From Peromyscus leucopus (taxonomy: Eukaryota > Chordata > Mammalia > Rodentia > Cricetidae), in assembly GCF_004664715.2 (NCBI RefSeq), contig NC_051071.1, positions 458,001 to 522,000 on the forward strand: a DNA stretch of 64,000 nucleotides, in the 5' to 3' direction. The notes under the pieces were generated by a model. That model saw nothing but the letters and a program-made list of their open reading frames with translations, was not told where the DNA came from and searched no databases. The position numbers and the translations under genes are program-made. Position 1 is the first letter of the stretch. The number at the start of each line of letters is the position of its first letter. Positions 34,790 to 45,399 of the stretch are shown in pieces.

Positions 34790-35060
34790 TGTGGGTCTCA
34801 GCTGCTGTCTGATGGCATTATTAACCCTGTTAGCCTGTGGGCTGGTGGAAGCCAGCGGTCTGTTAATACATTCTAGAAGGTTTCACTGGTAGTCACTGGT
34901 CAGACACAATCGGGCAACCAATAGCCAATAAGGGAGCTAAAAATAGTTCAAGACAATTAGGCTCGGCACCTGCAATAGTCCAACTCTCCAAAATCAGTAA
35001 ATTTTAATCAGTAAATCATCCTCTAACCTTTAACACAGGTTAAAGGCTTTTTCCCCTGGG
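34790..35060. promoter_or_regulatory. Candidate enhancer 2.7 kb upstream of CPZ
   Basis: Repeat-free AT-rich block with two CCAAT motifs ('ccaatagccaata'), a perfect MEF2-type 'ctaaaaatag' at 34937-34946 and an 8-base-arm palindrome 'cctttaac-acag-gttaaagg' at 35027-35046. The site clustering suggests regulation of CPZ. It was not tested for conservation. Confidence 0.35.
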
Positions 35061-35109
35061 AACTTTAGTTCACTGGATGGAGAGGAAGGGCTTTCAGGCT
35101 GGGCGATGG

Positions 35110-35390
35110 AGTGGGGCCAGAACTAGGATCTGGAAGGTCTCCAGATTAGCTTGCATTAGCTGAGTATCTGTGGAGGCTGTGGCTGTCCATGGGAACCCCA
35201 GATGAGGCCCAAGGAGGGCTGGAGTGAGGCGCACCAGGAGACAGGGTGAGATGTGCTTGCTATAGGCCTTGGTAGCACTGGAGACTTGGAGACAGGAACT
35301 GACAGTCTCAGAAGGCTGAGACGGTCTGCATAGGAAGAGTGTGCCTCTGGTTCCTCGGTTCTTCTGCCCCTGACAAGGAGATTCTGACAA
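35110..35390 (-). pseudogene. GPR78: Possible decayed distal exon(s) of GPR78
   Basis: Minus-strand frames give GQKNRGTRG, an SSYADRLSLLRL segment and KAYSKHIS, which line up in order with the recalled GPR78 segments QQKRRRHRATRK, APYVMTRLAELV and LTYSKAVADP (end of loop 3 to TM7). The reading frame changes at least twice and short deletions are needed. Position and strand fit: about 3.6 kb downstream of the exon 1 remnant. Similarity is weak, so this could be chance. Confidence 0.35.
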
Positions 35391-35627
35391 TACCTGACCC
35401 CCAAATAACTGAGCATGGATTCTGTGAGGCTTGTGGGTCTCTGCTTCCTGCTGTCAGCAGTGATAGGAAGGAGACACAGCTCTGTTGCCCTCAGCAACCT
35501 GAGGAGAGAGAGTTCCCTTGATCTCTCAGGGACCTCAACTCAGGTAAAACTGGATCCTTGGGTTTGGCACAGAAAACAGTTTCAGCTTAAACCAATGTGA
35601 AGCAATCTGGAATTTTTTAAAAGTGGA

Positions 35628-35793
35628 GCCGGGCGGTGGTGGCGCACGCCTTTAATCCCAGCACTCGGGAGGCAGAGGCAGGCGGATCTCTGTGAGTTCG
35701 AGGCCAGCCTGGTCTCCAAAGCGAGTTCCAGGAAAGGCGCAAAACTACACAGAGAAACCCTGTCTCGAAACAAAAAAAAAAAAAAAAAAAAAA
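35628..35793 (+). mobile_element. B1 SINE, cricetid type
   Basis: Nearly consensus: 'gccgggcggtggtggcgcac', 'gagttcgaggccagcctgg', 'ccaggaaaggcgcaaaacta', then 22 A. The flanking 'aaaagtgga' looks like the target duplication. The low divergence means a recent insertion. Confidence 0.95.
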
Positions 35794-35803
35794 GTGGAAA
35801 AGC

Positions 35804-35955
35804 ACCTGGCGGTGGTGGTACACGCCTTTAATCCCAGCACTCAGGAGACAGAGCCAGGCAGATCTCCGTGCGTTCAAGGCCAGCCTGGTCTACAAAGCGA
35901 GATCCAGGACAGGCACCAAAGCTACACAGAGAAACCCTGTCCCGGGGGAAAAAAA
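35804..35955 (+). mobile_element. Second B1 SINE in tandem
   Basis: 'acctggcggtggtggtacac' to 'gaaaccctgtcccgggggaa'. It sits 10 bases after the previous B1 and is flanked by 'aagtgg(a/g)aaagc' on both sides. Confidence 0.92.
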
Positions 35956-35960
35956 GTGGG

Positions 35961-36105
35961 AAAGCTAGAGAGATGGCTCAAAGGTTAAGAGCACTGGCTG
36001 CCCTTGCAGAGGACCAGGGTTTGGTTCCCAGCATCCACATGGTGGCTCATAGCCATCTGTGAACTCCAGTTCTAGAGGATCCAGCACCCTCTTCTGGCCT
36101 CTGAG
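35961..36105 (+). mobile_element. B2 SINE, 3'-truncated
   Basis: 'gctagagagatggctcaaag' with the tRNA-derived head, 'catggtggctcatagccatc' and 'accctcttctggcctctga'. The A-rich tail is missing. Confidence 0.9.
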
Positions 36106-36401
36106 ACCCCATAAGTTCCTGTGTCATTCAGCCCTGTCTTACTGCCACACGTGGGAGCCTCTGACACACCCAGCCCCTCGGGGTCAGAACAACCAATGAG
36201 AGCCGGCCTGCCTGGGCCATGTGGCTTGGAAACCAGTGGAGCCACCATGAGAGGCAGTGAGCCGAACAGAATGGTCAGCTGCAGGCTGATGTGGAGGTGC
36301 CCTGGCCCCCACTTAGGGAAAGGAGGGACCTTCTGAATGAACACTGCAGTGCAATGCACACAGGTACTGTTCTAGTCGGGGCTTTGCTGTTTTGTTTTTT
36401 C

Positions 36402-36905
36402 TTGTTTTTTTTTTCCTTGTTTGTTTTTGTCAACTTTACACAAGCTAGAGTTATCTGAGAAGAGAGAACCACAATTGAGAACATGCATCTGCAAGACTGG
36501 CCTGTAGGCCAGCATGTGGGGCCCTTTCTTGATTGGTGTGGGAGGGCCCAGCTCACGGTGGTTGGGCTGACATGGGGTTCTATAAGAAAGCAGGCTGAAC
36601 AAGCCATGAGGAGCAAGCCAGGAAGCAGCATTCCTCTGTGACCTCTGCATCAGCTCCTGCCTCCAGGTTCCTGCCTGGAGTTCCTGCCCAGGCTCCTCTC
36701 CGTGATGCTACTTGTAAGTTGTAAGATGAAATAAACCCTTTCCTCCCCAACTTGCTTTCGAACATGGTGTTTCAGCAGCAGAGACCCTTGCTAAGCATCT
36801 TTTGATGACGTTGATGATATGGAAGGGTAAGTGAAATAAACCCTTTCCTTCTGAAGTTGCTTTTGGTCACGATATTTATCACAGCAACAGAAACCCTGGC
36901 TACGA
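36402..36905 (-). repeat. URR1-like rodent repeat with duplicated end
   Basis: The reverse complement shows 'tcagataactctagcttgtg' and 'cagcctgctttcttatagaa' as in the complete copy at 43.4 kb. The terminal part ('gaaataaaccctttcct') occurs twice, at about 36,729 and 36,834, so its end was duplicated or two copies are fused. Confidence 0.65.
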
Positions 36906-38966
36906 CAAATGTGCATGAAAAGGGGTTTTCAAATTAAAGGAAGATCCAGCCCGAGAGAAGGCCTTGCCAGGTTCCATGTGAGGAACATGCTTGCCCATGA
37001 TCTGTGAACTTTGCTCATGGTCCTAAGCCTGGTGAATTCTGATTGTAAGGAGTTCAGAGGGAGCCTGAGAGAGGAGATCCTGACATGTTAGGGATCCCCA
37101 CAGGAGACACATGTCCCCTCCCAGCCATAGGTAACACACCAGTGTCCTAGGGAGACAGTACCATGCTGAATTCAACAATCTCAAGAGAACCCTGCATGAA
37201 GATACTTTGGAGCCTGCCTGGTGCCATGTCCTGGGTGTGAGATAAATGGGTCTGAGTCCTGTGACACCTTCCTCTTGAGGCACATCAACCCAGCTCCATA
37301 GGCTGAGGCCTGCCAGCTTTCCCAGGAGCAGCTTCCTCTAGGTAGCCTTCTGCTGTGGCCAGATGTGAGGGGAACCATAAAGAGGCCTGGCTCCTGCATG
37401 GGTCTGGTCACAAGCGAGAACACCAAGAGTCTTACACGGAGAATCAGAGCCATGCTGCCCTTGGGGGCACAGGACCACAGCACAAGTGGGCGCTTCACAC
37501 AGGCCTGTCTTCAGCCCCTTTTGACTCTCAGGCAGCCCTGGCCTGAAAGGTGTGTAGGTCAAGGACTTCAGGGAAAGGAGCCGGGGAGTACCATTGTCTC
37601 CCTCAACATGGCTTGTCTCTGCCTCCCACCCACAGTCTCCCAGTGCATGTTGGGAGATGTGGCCTTGGAAGCATGGCTAGCCCAAGGTTACCTGATCGAC
37701 TCTGGAAGCATCCTGCCTTGCAAAAGGCATAGTGCTTGTCCACACAGACTGTACTGACCTATGCTCAGCTCCACCTCCCTGTACAGGGGGATTCCTCATT
37801 TATGAGCTTGGATACGGGGCTGGTTCTGTGACCAGATACAAGACAGTGTCCCTGGCACCTCAGACACGGCGAGAGACCTGTGAGTGCCAGCTTCCCTCCA
37901 GATCCTTGGCTGGGAGTCATCTGAGGCTGAGTCCTCTGCTGCTCTGAGGGCTCCCAGAACAGAGACCTTTCAGTCGGGACGCCCCTGGTCACAATGTAGG
38001 GGAAAAGCAGATGATCAACCCAAAGAGGTGCTCATCTTCCAGTCGCTGGTTGGTGGTGCCTCTTCCACTCACTGAGACATCGTGGCTGGAGCACAGCAGG
38101 GACAGGAAGCAGCAGTCAGGGTGATGGGAAGGGACTAGGCAAAGCCTGAGCTTGGGGCCCAGACAGGAGTATGCAGGGTTTGAGAAAATGCCCACACTGA
38201 GTCTGAGGATGGCAGAGGCCAGGATGAGAGGAAGAATGGTGGAAAGGAAACACAGTGGAAAGGAAGCACTAACTCTCTTCTTGTTACAGAGACAACATGG
38301 GGAAGGCCAGCTCCCCCTCTTCTCCACGTTGGCCACACACACCCCCTCTTCGCCATGCTGGCCAGCTGTCTCTACTCATTCTCTATGATCCACCTCTAAC
38401 GTCTCACTTCTTTTGTCTTGTGCAGAGAGACCTGCTGGGCTGCCATCCCCTGGAAGGGAGAAGCCTCCTCAGAGCACTCCCTGGGGCAGGACAACTAGCC
38501 GCACACTCCAGGGAGACCACTGTGAGCAACAGTGACACCTGCTGGAGAGTCTGTAGACCAGGGCATGCCAAGAGGTGAGCCGACCTCCCACACAGACCCT
38601 CCCACGACTCGCAACCTCAGGCTGGCAATGACAGTGGGTGAGCATCGGGCAGCAACAGTGGGTGTTCCCATCCCTACAAGTACCAGGAAAGGAGTGGCTG
38701 ACTGCCTGAGCCCCGGGAGGGCTCCTGCTGACCCAGCCCTCTGCTCCTGCTGAAGCCCCCTGTGTCACATGCTACAGGAGGCACTTGTTCCTCCAGACAT
38801 GGTCAGAAGCAGAGACCAGGAAAGAGTCAGCATGGAAATTCAGGGTGGCCGAATGACTGGAGTAGGGTGACACTGTCAGAACGATGCCCACCAACTCTGG
38901 CAAGCTGGCAACCAAGAGGTTTCAGTGCACAGACACAGCCCCCAGGGTGACAGGCCACATGCTACC

Positions 38967-39510
38967 GTGGGTGCCGGTCCGTGAGTAGTACCAGCACCTC
39001 CACAGCGACAGCACTGATGTGTCTGCCAGTGGCTGTGCCCCACCCACCACACCTTGAGTGGCGTGAAGCAGAGCATGACCTGTGGCGACACAAATCGGGT
39101 GACAATAAGCACAGCAGCAAGGGTGGCAAGGCACAGGGCTCAGCGCCAACAGTATGCACAGCAAACAGGACAAAAGCAGGTAAGTGGGGCACTGCAAAGG
39201 GCAGAGACTGTCCGCATGCACAGTCCAGCAATAGACAACCATGAGCATGGTGAGAAGTCCACAGTCAGCTCCCCAATGCTCAGCACAGCATGGATACCAG
39301 TCAAGGGTCCAGAAAGCCCATGAACACAGCCTATCCAACATTGTGAAGGGAACATCCAAAGCAGCCAGCAGCAAGTGTCTCGGAGGCAGCATCTCCCGAA
39401 GCTCTGCACTGTGGACCCCGCAGAGCAGCACTAGAGCACTGGACAGCAGCAATGCCACCAACGCCAGGTTGCCAGGAGCCCCACCGGTGGTAGCAGGACC
39501 GTGCTCCTGC
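38967..39510 (-). pseudogene. GPR78: GPR78 exon 1 remnant, multiply frameshifted
   Basis: GPR78 is a class A orphan receptor close to GPR26. On the minus strand one frame reads SSALVLLCG, HSAELRE and HLLLAALDVPFTML, clearly the recalled TM1-TM2 region of GPR78 (SNALVLLC, SAELR, HLLLAALDMPFTLL). Loop 1 is about eight residues shorter. The match then moves to another frame (TGIHAVLSIGELTVD for TM3), to a third (CACGQSLPFA for TM4), back again (VMLCFTPLKV for TM5), and ends ISAVAVEVLVLLTDRHP beside a weak donor near 38,966. No in-frame ATG lies where the start should be. A 254-codon open frame crosses the region but is not the receptor frame throughout. Position beside CPZ on the same strand supports orthology. 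Decay is visible directly; its timing is inference. Sequencing error alone is unlikely to cause so many changes. Confidence 0.82.
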
Positions 39511-39519
39511 TTGAGGTCC

Positions 39520-42230
39520 AGGAGCTGTCCAGGGAGAGCTCTGCAGTGGAGCAGACACTGCAGCTTCCCAGAGATTCCAAGCCAAGTAGATGTCCAGAAC
39601 AGCTCAAGCATGGGGTCTGGGCACCCAGACAGAATGCTACATACACGGTGTGGTGTTGGGTAACTGGCACTGCTGGAAACAGCCACAGGTGGTGACGCTG
39701 TCCTGGGTGCTGAATGTGATTGCCCATCCCTTGGCCCGGGGCACTATCCCAATGTGCAAGCTAACGGGAGGACGAAGGGAAGAGATGCTGGAGAGCCTCT
39801 TTGCCGCCACCTGTCTTTTTGACCCCCCTGATATCCCAAGGAAAAGAACTCTGTGCCCTTCTACTGTCAATCAGGCTGGCCCCCCTGAAGTAGTCTTCCC
39901 CACCATTGAGCTTGTTGGGTTCTGGACCACATGCAGTTGAGATTGGTAAGGGGAAAACTGGCGGGAATAGCAGTTGGATGCATCATCCCTTCTTCTCATA
40001 TTCCACACTTTGACTTTCACCAGCTGGCACCAAACCTCAGCATCCCAGTGGTTAGTTGCCCCAGTGGCTGGGGAGAGAATGAAGGGGGAGGGTTGGGAGG
40101 GACACTCTCAAAGGGATACCACATGGGGACAACTCTGGGGCACAGAGCCCTTCAACTCGGTGGCTCCTGATGCCCTTGAGTGTGGGAGAGTGTCTCTCTC
40201 CACCCACTGTCCTCTCTTCCTGTTCCTGAACACAGTGGGACTCTTCCAACTCCCGGTGGCCAAGTGACAGAAACCGAGAAAGGTGAAGGTCTGGAAGCCG
40301 CTGGCTGCAGAGAGATGCTTGGATGCTTTCAGCATCTTCTCCCTTAAACAGCTCTTCCCCAATGCCCAGTCTGGCCTGCAAGCTCTTGCTTGCCGTTCTC
40401 TTCCTTAGGAGAAGATGGGCTCAGTGTGGGGGAGAGAGCTCCCTTGTGCCAATGCTTGATGGCTGGACAGAAGACAGATGGCCCTGGAGAATGACAGGCT
40501 GGATGATCTGATCTCTTCCTCATCCCTAGTTGTGTGGCTTTGAGTATATTGGTATCTTGAGGGCGGAGGTGGGGGGGGGGAGGCCAGGGTGGCATCTGAC
40601 CCATCCCAGTCTCCCAGGAGAAATGATTATGGAAGAAGAGTAAGATCCAGAGGGGCCAGAAGGCATAATTAAATAAGAAGGATGGGGGTAGATGGACCAG
40701 ATTGCTAGGCTGTGGGCTGTGTCTGGGGCAGGCCCTAGCATGCTCAGGCTATGAGACACCAGGAACTAGATCAGGTTCTGGGAGCTTTGGAGTGTGATGG
40801 GGCTTGGCAGGACTAGAAAGGAGTGTAGTGGATCCTCCATCTTTAGATGTATCTCCAACCAGGAAGTTCAGACCCCAGGTGACACACCCTGGTGGCCTCG
40901 GCAGTAAGAGGCTAGGGGAGATCTAGAAGCCTCAGTTGGGCAAAAGACACTGGATGGGAGACCCTTGGGACTGACTCTTCAGTCAGGGGCTATTGGTAGG
41001 GCCAATCAGGAGAGAGTGCTCAATGCTTCTGGCTCTTTCCTGCTCACTGTGCAGGCTTTGGCTTTCTGAGCCTCACCATCTTCTTCTCTTAAGTGGAACC
41101 ATGGTGCCCTTTAGGAGGATTAAATGAGGTCATGAGTACCAGCACCTGCCTCAACACTCTCACCCATGGGCAGTGAGGTCACAGGGGACAAAAGGAGACT
41201 CTTCCCTTATTCAATAGGCATCTGCTTCCAGGAGGGGGGCTGCCCAATGCCCTGAGGACAGCAAGTGTTCCAGAGGGTCAGGAAGAGGGTAGAGGGTGCA
41301 CAATCCTCATAGGCCATATTACCCTGAGGATCCACTGAGAAAATGTGGATGTCATGGTCCTGACTGAGTAACTGTTGAACTCTGCAGTGGGAGCATCTAT
41401 GGACACCAGTGTGTGAGGACAAACATCACCCCCTTTCTGCCTGCCAGGAAGGGAGGCAGCACTGAAGCTGTGGGGTGAGGCCCTACGGGAACACATGCTA
41501 CAAACACTAGAGGCAACTCAGACCTGGTCACACATCTTAAAGGGCTCCGCAAGGATGGAATGATGCTGTCTATCCCTCGCAGAGGCCAGGCTGGAGGGAA
41601 GTTCAGCATATGCCCTTCGTTAGATGCTGCCAAGATGGCTGCCTCGATGATGGCCAGGGATCATGTGGCAGAACCTGAGCGCAGATGGAAAGTGGGTGTG
41701 AGTCGGATGGTAACATAACCTGATCCCATGTTCCCGGTCACTGTGTCAGCAAGCGGGTCTGTTTCCATGGAAATGAGTTCGTGGAGGGAGCAGAGACGGG
41801 GTGGTCACCCCCCTCCTGCCCTGTCCCTTCACACTGTCTGGCTACTTCCTTCCACCTGGTCGCAGCCCTTTGGAGACAGACTCCACAGAGTACCACTGTG
41901 GAGAAAGAAGGCGGCACAGTTGGTGGGAGGGGATTTCTTAGGACCACCACCCCCCAGCTCAGTTCCCCTGGAAGTACAGCTTTAAACACCTAGCCCCTTT
42001 GTCCCCTCACCCACTCAAGCCTGCATTCAGGCATCATATGTGGCTGGGCTGAGGACAGGAAGAAAAGCCTGTGGTTGGGGTACACCTAGCCAGGCTGCAC
42101 ACAGGGACTATGCCCCATGCCCTGAAGGATCCTGCCAGCCAGGGCCAGAATGAGCAGGCCAACTCAGGCAGAGACCCCTTTGGCAGAAAGTCTTCAGGCA
42201 TCCCAGATAAGGGCACCCCCTGCTTCCCAC
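39520..42230. other. Intergenic, no gene seen
   Basis: Region between the GPR78 remnant and the next repeat cluster. No recognisable exon, SINE or conserved-looking block. A run of 10 G lies near 40,571-40,580. Confidence 0.55.
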
Positions 42231-42295
42231 CCTGTTGACAGTTGTTCTAAAGGCGATGGCACTGGCCAGCCCTTCCTGGGGTTCAGGTAAGGTGG

Positions 42296-42695
42296 GTGGA
42301 TCAGTGTCTTTCTGTGGCTGTGATAAAAAAAAAATACCCTGACAAAAAGCACCATGGGGAAGAAAGTTTTTATTATAGTTATTTTTATTTTTAGCTTATA
42401 GTTCCAGAGTGGTAGAGTCCCTCCTGGGGGGGACAGATATGACAATAGACAAGGAAGATGTGGCAGCAGGATCCAGAAGCTGGCTAATCACACACAGGAG
42501 TCAGAAAGGGAGAACCGGAAGTGAGGTAAGACTACAAACTCTCAAAGCTCATCTTCAGTGGCATACTTCCTCCAGCAAGGCCTTACCTCCTGAAGGATCC
42601 ATAATCTCCCCAAACAGCTCCACCTACTGGTGACGGAGTGTTAAAATACATGCATTTATGGGGGGGGGCATTTCTCAATCAGGCCACCACAGGGG
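42296..42695 (+). repeat. URR1-related rodent repeat
   Basis: 'tcagtgtctttctgtggctg' and 'accctgacaaaaagcaccat' match the start of the family complete at 43.4 kb, but the interior ('ctaatcacacacaggagtca') differs. The element sits between two imperfect 50-base direct repeats (42,232-42,281 and 42,713-42,763). Confidence 0.5.
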
Positions 42696-43420
42696 TCCCC
42701 CACTTCTGATTTTGTCAACAGTTGTTCTAATGGTGATTACCTCAGCCAGCCCCTCCTGGGCTGCTGCCTTTGCCACATGTCACATTGTCCATCATCCCAG
42801 AAGCCAGGCAGATGTGGACTCCACCTGCCCATGCCTAGGAGGTAGATGCTATGATCTCTATTTTAAAGTTTGGAAAACTGGGATACAGTGGCTAAAGATT
42901 CAACCAAGGCTGCCCTGAGCTAGTCAGAGCCGAGACAGAAGTTGCTTTCTTCACTGAATTGTCATGAGAATGCCTGAAACCAGGGGGGAAGGAACAGGGT
43001 ACATGCCACACCTAGGCAAAGTTCATAGCCCAGGCCACACATGGCTGCTCCAGAGAGGAAGGAGGTCGGGAGGTGACTGGACGGCTACAGCAAGCGTAGG
43101 CCAGACCTCCATTCATCACGCTGTGAGCATTGACTGAGGGCAGCTCAGGCCAGTGACTCCCAGGAACATAGTTTGCCCTGTGTCAGTGAGCTGGTCTAGC
43201 TAATGGACTCCTGGGCATGGTGGCTTTCTGCATTCTGCCCCACTGACTCCAGGTGCCCGCTCTTTCTGGGAAGAAGCCTAATGTGGTATAGCCCTGTCCC
43301 CAACAGCTCAGAGATCGGTGACCTTACTAATTGGACATGGGCTGGGGGAGTTATTCGCCCACCCAGGTCCCCTAGTGCACATTCACAAAGCCCACAGCAA
43401 CTCAGTCCCCAGCCGTCTTA

Positions 43421-43803
43421 GGGATTCTATTGCTTTGATAAAACGCTGTGACCAAAAGCAACTTGGGGAGGAAAAGGTTTATTTCACCTCATAGGTTCGA
43501 AGTCCCTCACGGAAGGAAGCCAAGGCAGGAACAAAGGTAAGAACCTGTAGACAGGAACTGAGGTAGAGACCACACTGACTTGACCCTCATGGCTTCCTCA
43601 GCCTGTTTTCGTATTGCAGCACCCAGGACCACCTGCCCAGGGGTGGCACCACCCACGATGGGCTGGTCCTCCCACGTCAATCACTAATTAAGAAAATATG
43701 CTCACCCACAGGCCAGTCTTATGGAGGCATTTTCTCAGCCATGATTCGCTCTTCCCAAATGACTCTAGCTTGTGTCAATTTGACAAAACACTGACCAGCA
43801 CAC
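43421..43803 (+). repeat. URR1-like rodent repeat, complete copy
   Basis: Runs from 'ttagggattctattgctttg' through 'gcaacttggggaggaaaagg' and 'cccaggaccacctgcccagg' to 'ctctagcttgtgtcaatttg' and 'accagcaca'. It has no coding capacity, as expected of a non-autonomous element. Assignment to the hAT-type URR1 family is from memory. Confidence 0.65.
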
Positions 43804-44049
43804 AGGCCCTCCCTCCAGCTGTGGCTGCCTCGTGTCTCAGTCCCATGCAGCCCTAACACCAGCAGGCTGCAAGAACTGGGCCCAGACCCCATCTACAACA
43901 TTAGAAAGCCCGATGCAAGCCTCGAGGCTGCACAGCTGCTCAGCTGTGTGGGTAGGAAGGCAGAGAGAGGCTGTGTGTCTACCACTTGCCTTAGAGAGCC
44001 TCCATTTCAGTGAGGTGGTCACCCCATTACAGACAACGGGAAAGGGCAC

Positions 44050-44440
44050 AGCAGGTAGGACAGAGGGAAAGGGATTTCCAGGGCGTGATAATGAATCCTG
44101 TCAACTTGAAGGACTCACCGCGGAAAGTAACCTCTGGGCCTGTCTGTGAGGGAATCCGTAGATTATTGAGGCAGGAAGACTCTAACTGTGGGTGGCACCG
44201 TCTCATGGGCTAAGGTCTCAGACTGGGGGAAAAAATGGGAGAAAGTCATTTGAGAGGCAATCATCTCCCTCCGCTTTCTGACCATGGGCATAGTGTGACG
44301 AGCTGCCCTGGGCTCCTGCCGCTGTGGCCTCCCTGCCACGACAGACCACCCTCAAACTGTGAGCCAAGACAACCACTTCCTTCCTTCAGCTGCTTTTCTC
44401 AGGTGGTGGTCACAGCCACGAGACAAATAACTAATTCACA
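44050..44440 (+). repeat. Rodent interspersed repeat, family uncertain
   Basis: 'atgaatcctgtcaacttgaa', 'gaagactctaactgtgggtg', 'caaactgtgagccaagacaa' and 'cacgagacaaataactaatt' form a pattern I associate with a common rodent repeat of about 400 bases. No coding frame. Confidence 0.5.
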
Positions 44441-44925
44441 AGACCTGAATGGCGGTGACCTGATGCCGGGCTCCTAGGTGGCTCCCCAGATGTACTCAGA
44501 GTTAATCTCAGCCCCCCAGACAACACAGTGGCTCTTGCCTGTCCTCCACCCAGTGACTGTCCCCTGAAGTGCCAGTGAAGGCTGTGAACTCTTACCTCTG
44601 TTGAATTCTGGGCCCCTTCGGAGTCTGCACAGGATAAACATGCAACCAAGGAGTGTTTTTAAGGTGTGCCCACCACTAGGTTCTAACAACTCTGCACCAT
44701 CCTTCCCTCACCTGAGGCGAGGGTCAGCCAGAGACACAGACCTGAGGTTATTTGAGGGGTCCAGCGCCAGGTTGCAATTAAACTGCTGGGCAGTCGGAGT
44801 CTCCGGAGCCAGCTGTGGAGCTAACTGGAAAGAAGTCTGTGACATGGGGTGGCTAGAGAAGCTGACCTCAGACTACTACATCCATCCTTGAGGCCTCTCC
44901 ATAGTCCCCTCCCCCAGTGGTCCAG

Positions 44926-45393
44926 TATGGTGATATTTTATTTGTACTGAAATGTGATTTTATTTGCATGTTAATAAATAAAGTTGCCTGGGGTCAGAGC
45001 TAATAGCAAGCCTTAGCAGAAGCTGGGGGTGGTGATGCATGCCTTTAATCCCAGCTCTCGGGAGGCAGAGCTAGGCAGATCTCTGTGAGTTCAAGGATAC
45101 AGCCAGCATGGAGACACATGCCTTTAATCTCAATACCAACCATAGAAGACCTGGAGGTCTGCACAGACAGGCAGTGACAAGGAGGTCATGTGGTTGGGTT
45201 TACAACCAATGAGAAGGCAGAATAGAAAGTCTATAAAAAAGACAAACAGACAGGAAGAAGCTCTCTTGCTGAGAAGGACAGAAGTAGCAGTGAAGGGTAA
45301 GGTTTTTAGCTCTTAGCTATTGCTCTGACCTCTTGGGCTTTCATCTTTGCATTGGCTCTGTATTTCTTATTTAATAAGACAGTTACACCTACA
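44926..45393 (+). mobile_element. Solo LTR, ERVK-like, 468 bases
   Basis: Exact 6-base duplications (gtccag at 44920-44925 and 45394-45399) flank an element that begins TATGG (decayed TGTGG) and ends ACA. Six bases is the duplication size of class II (ERVK) integrases. A TATA-like 'ctataaaa' lies at about 45,230, so U3 precedes it. Inside U3 is a B1-derived module ('cctttaatcccagctctcgg'). No internal retroviral genes remain. It may belong to the mys/MYSERV group of cricetids. Confidence 0.75.
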
Positions 45394-45399
45394 GTCCAG

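Noticed and set aside
38922..39686. A 254-codon minus-strand open frame taken as an intact receptor gene
   Set aside because: Only its TM1-TM2 part is in the GPR78 frame. Later receptor segments are found in other frames, so the open frame is a chance composite over a pseudogene.
42658..42670. G runs (42.66, 40.57, 58.33 kb) as regulatory sites
   Set aside because: Simple homopolymers without neighbouring sites; prone to assembly error.
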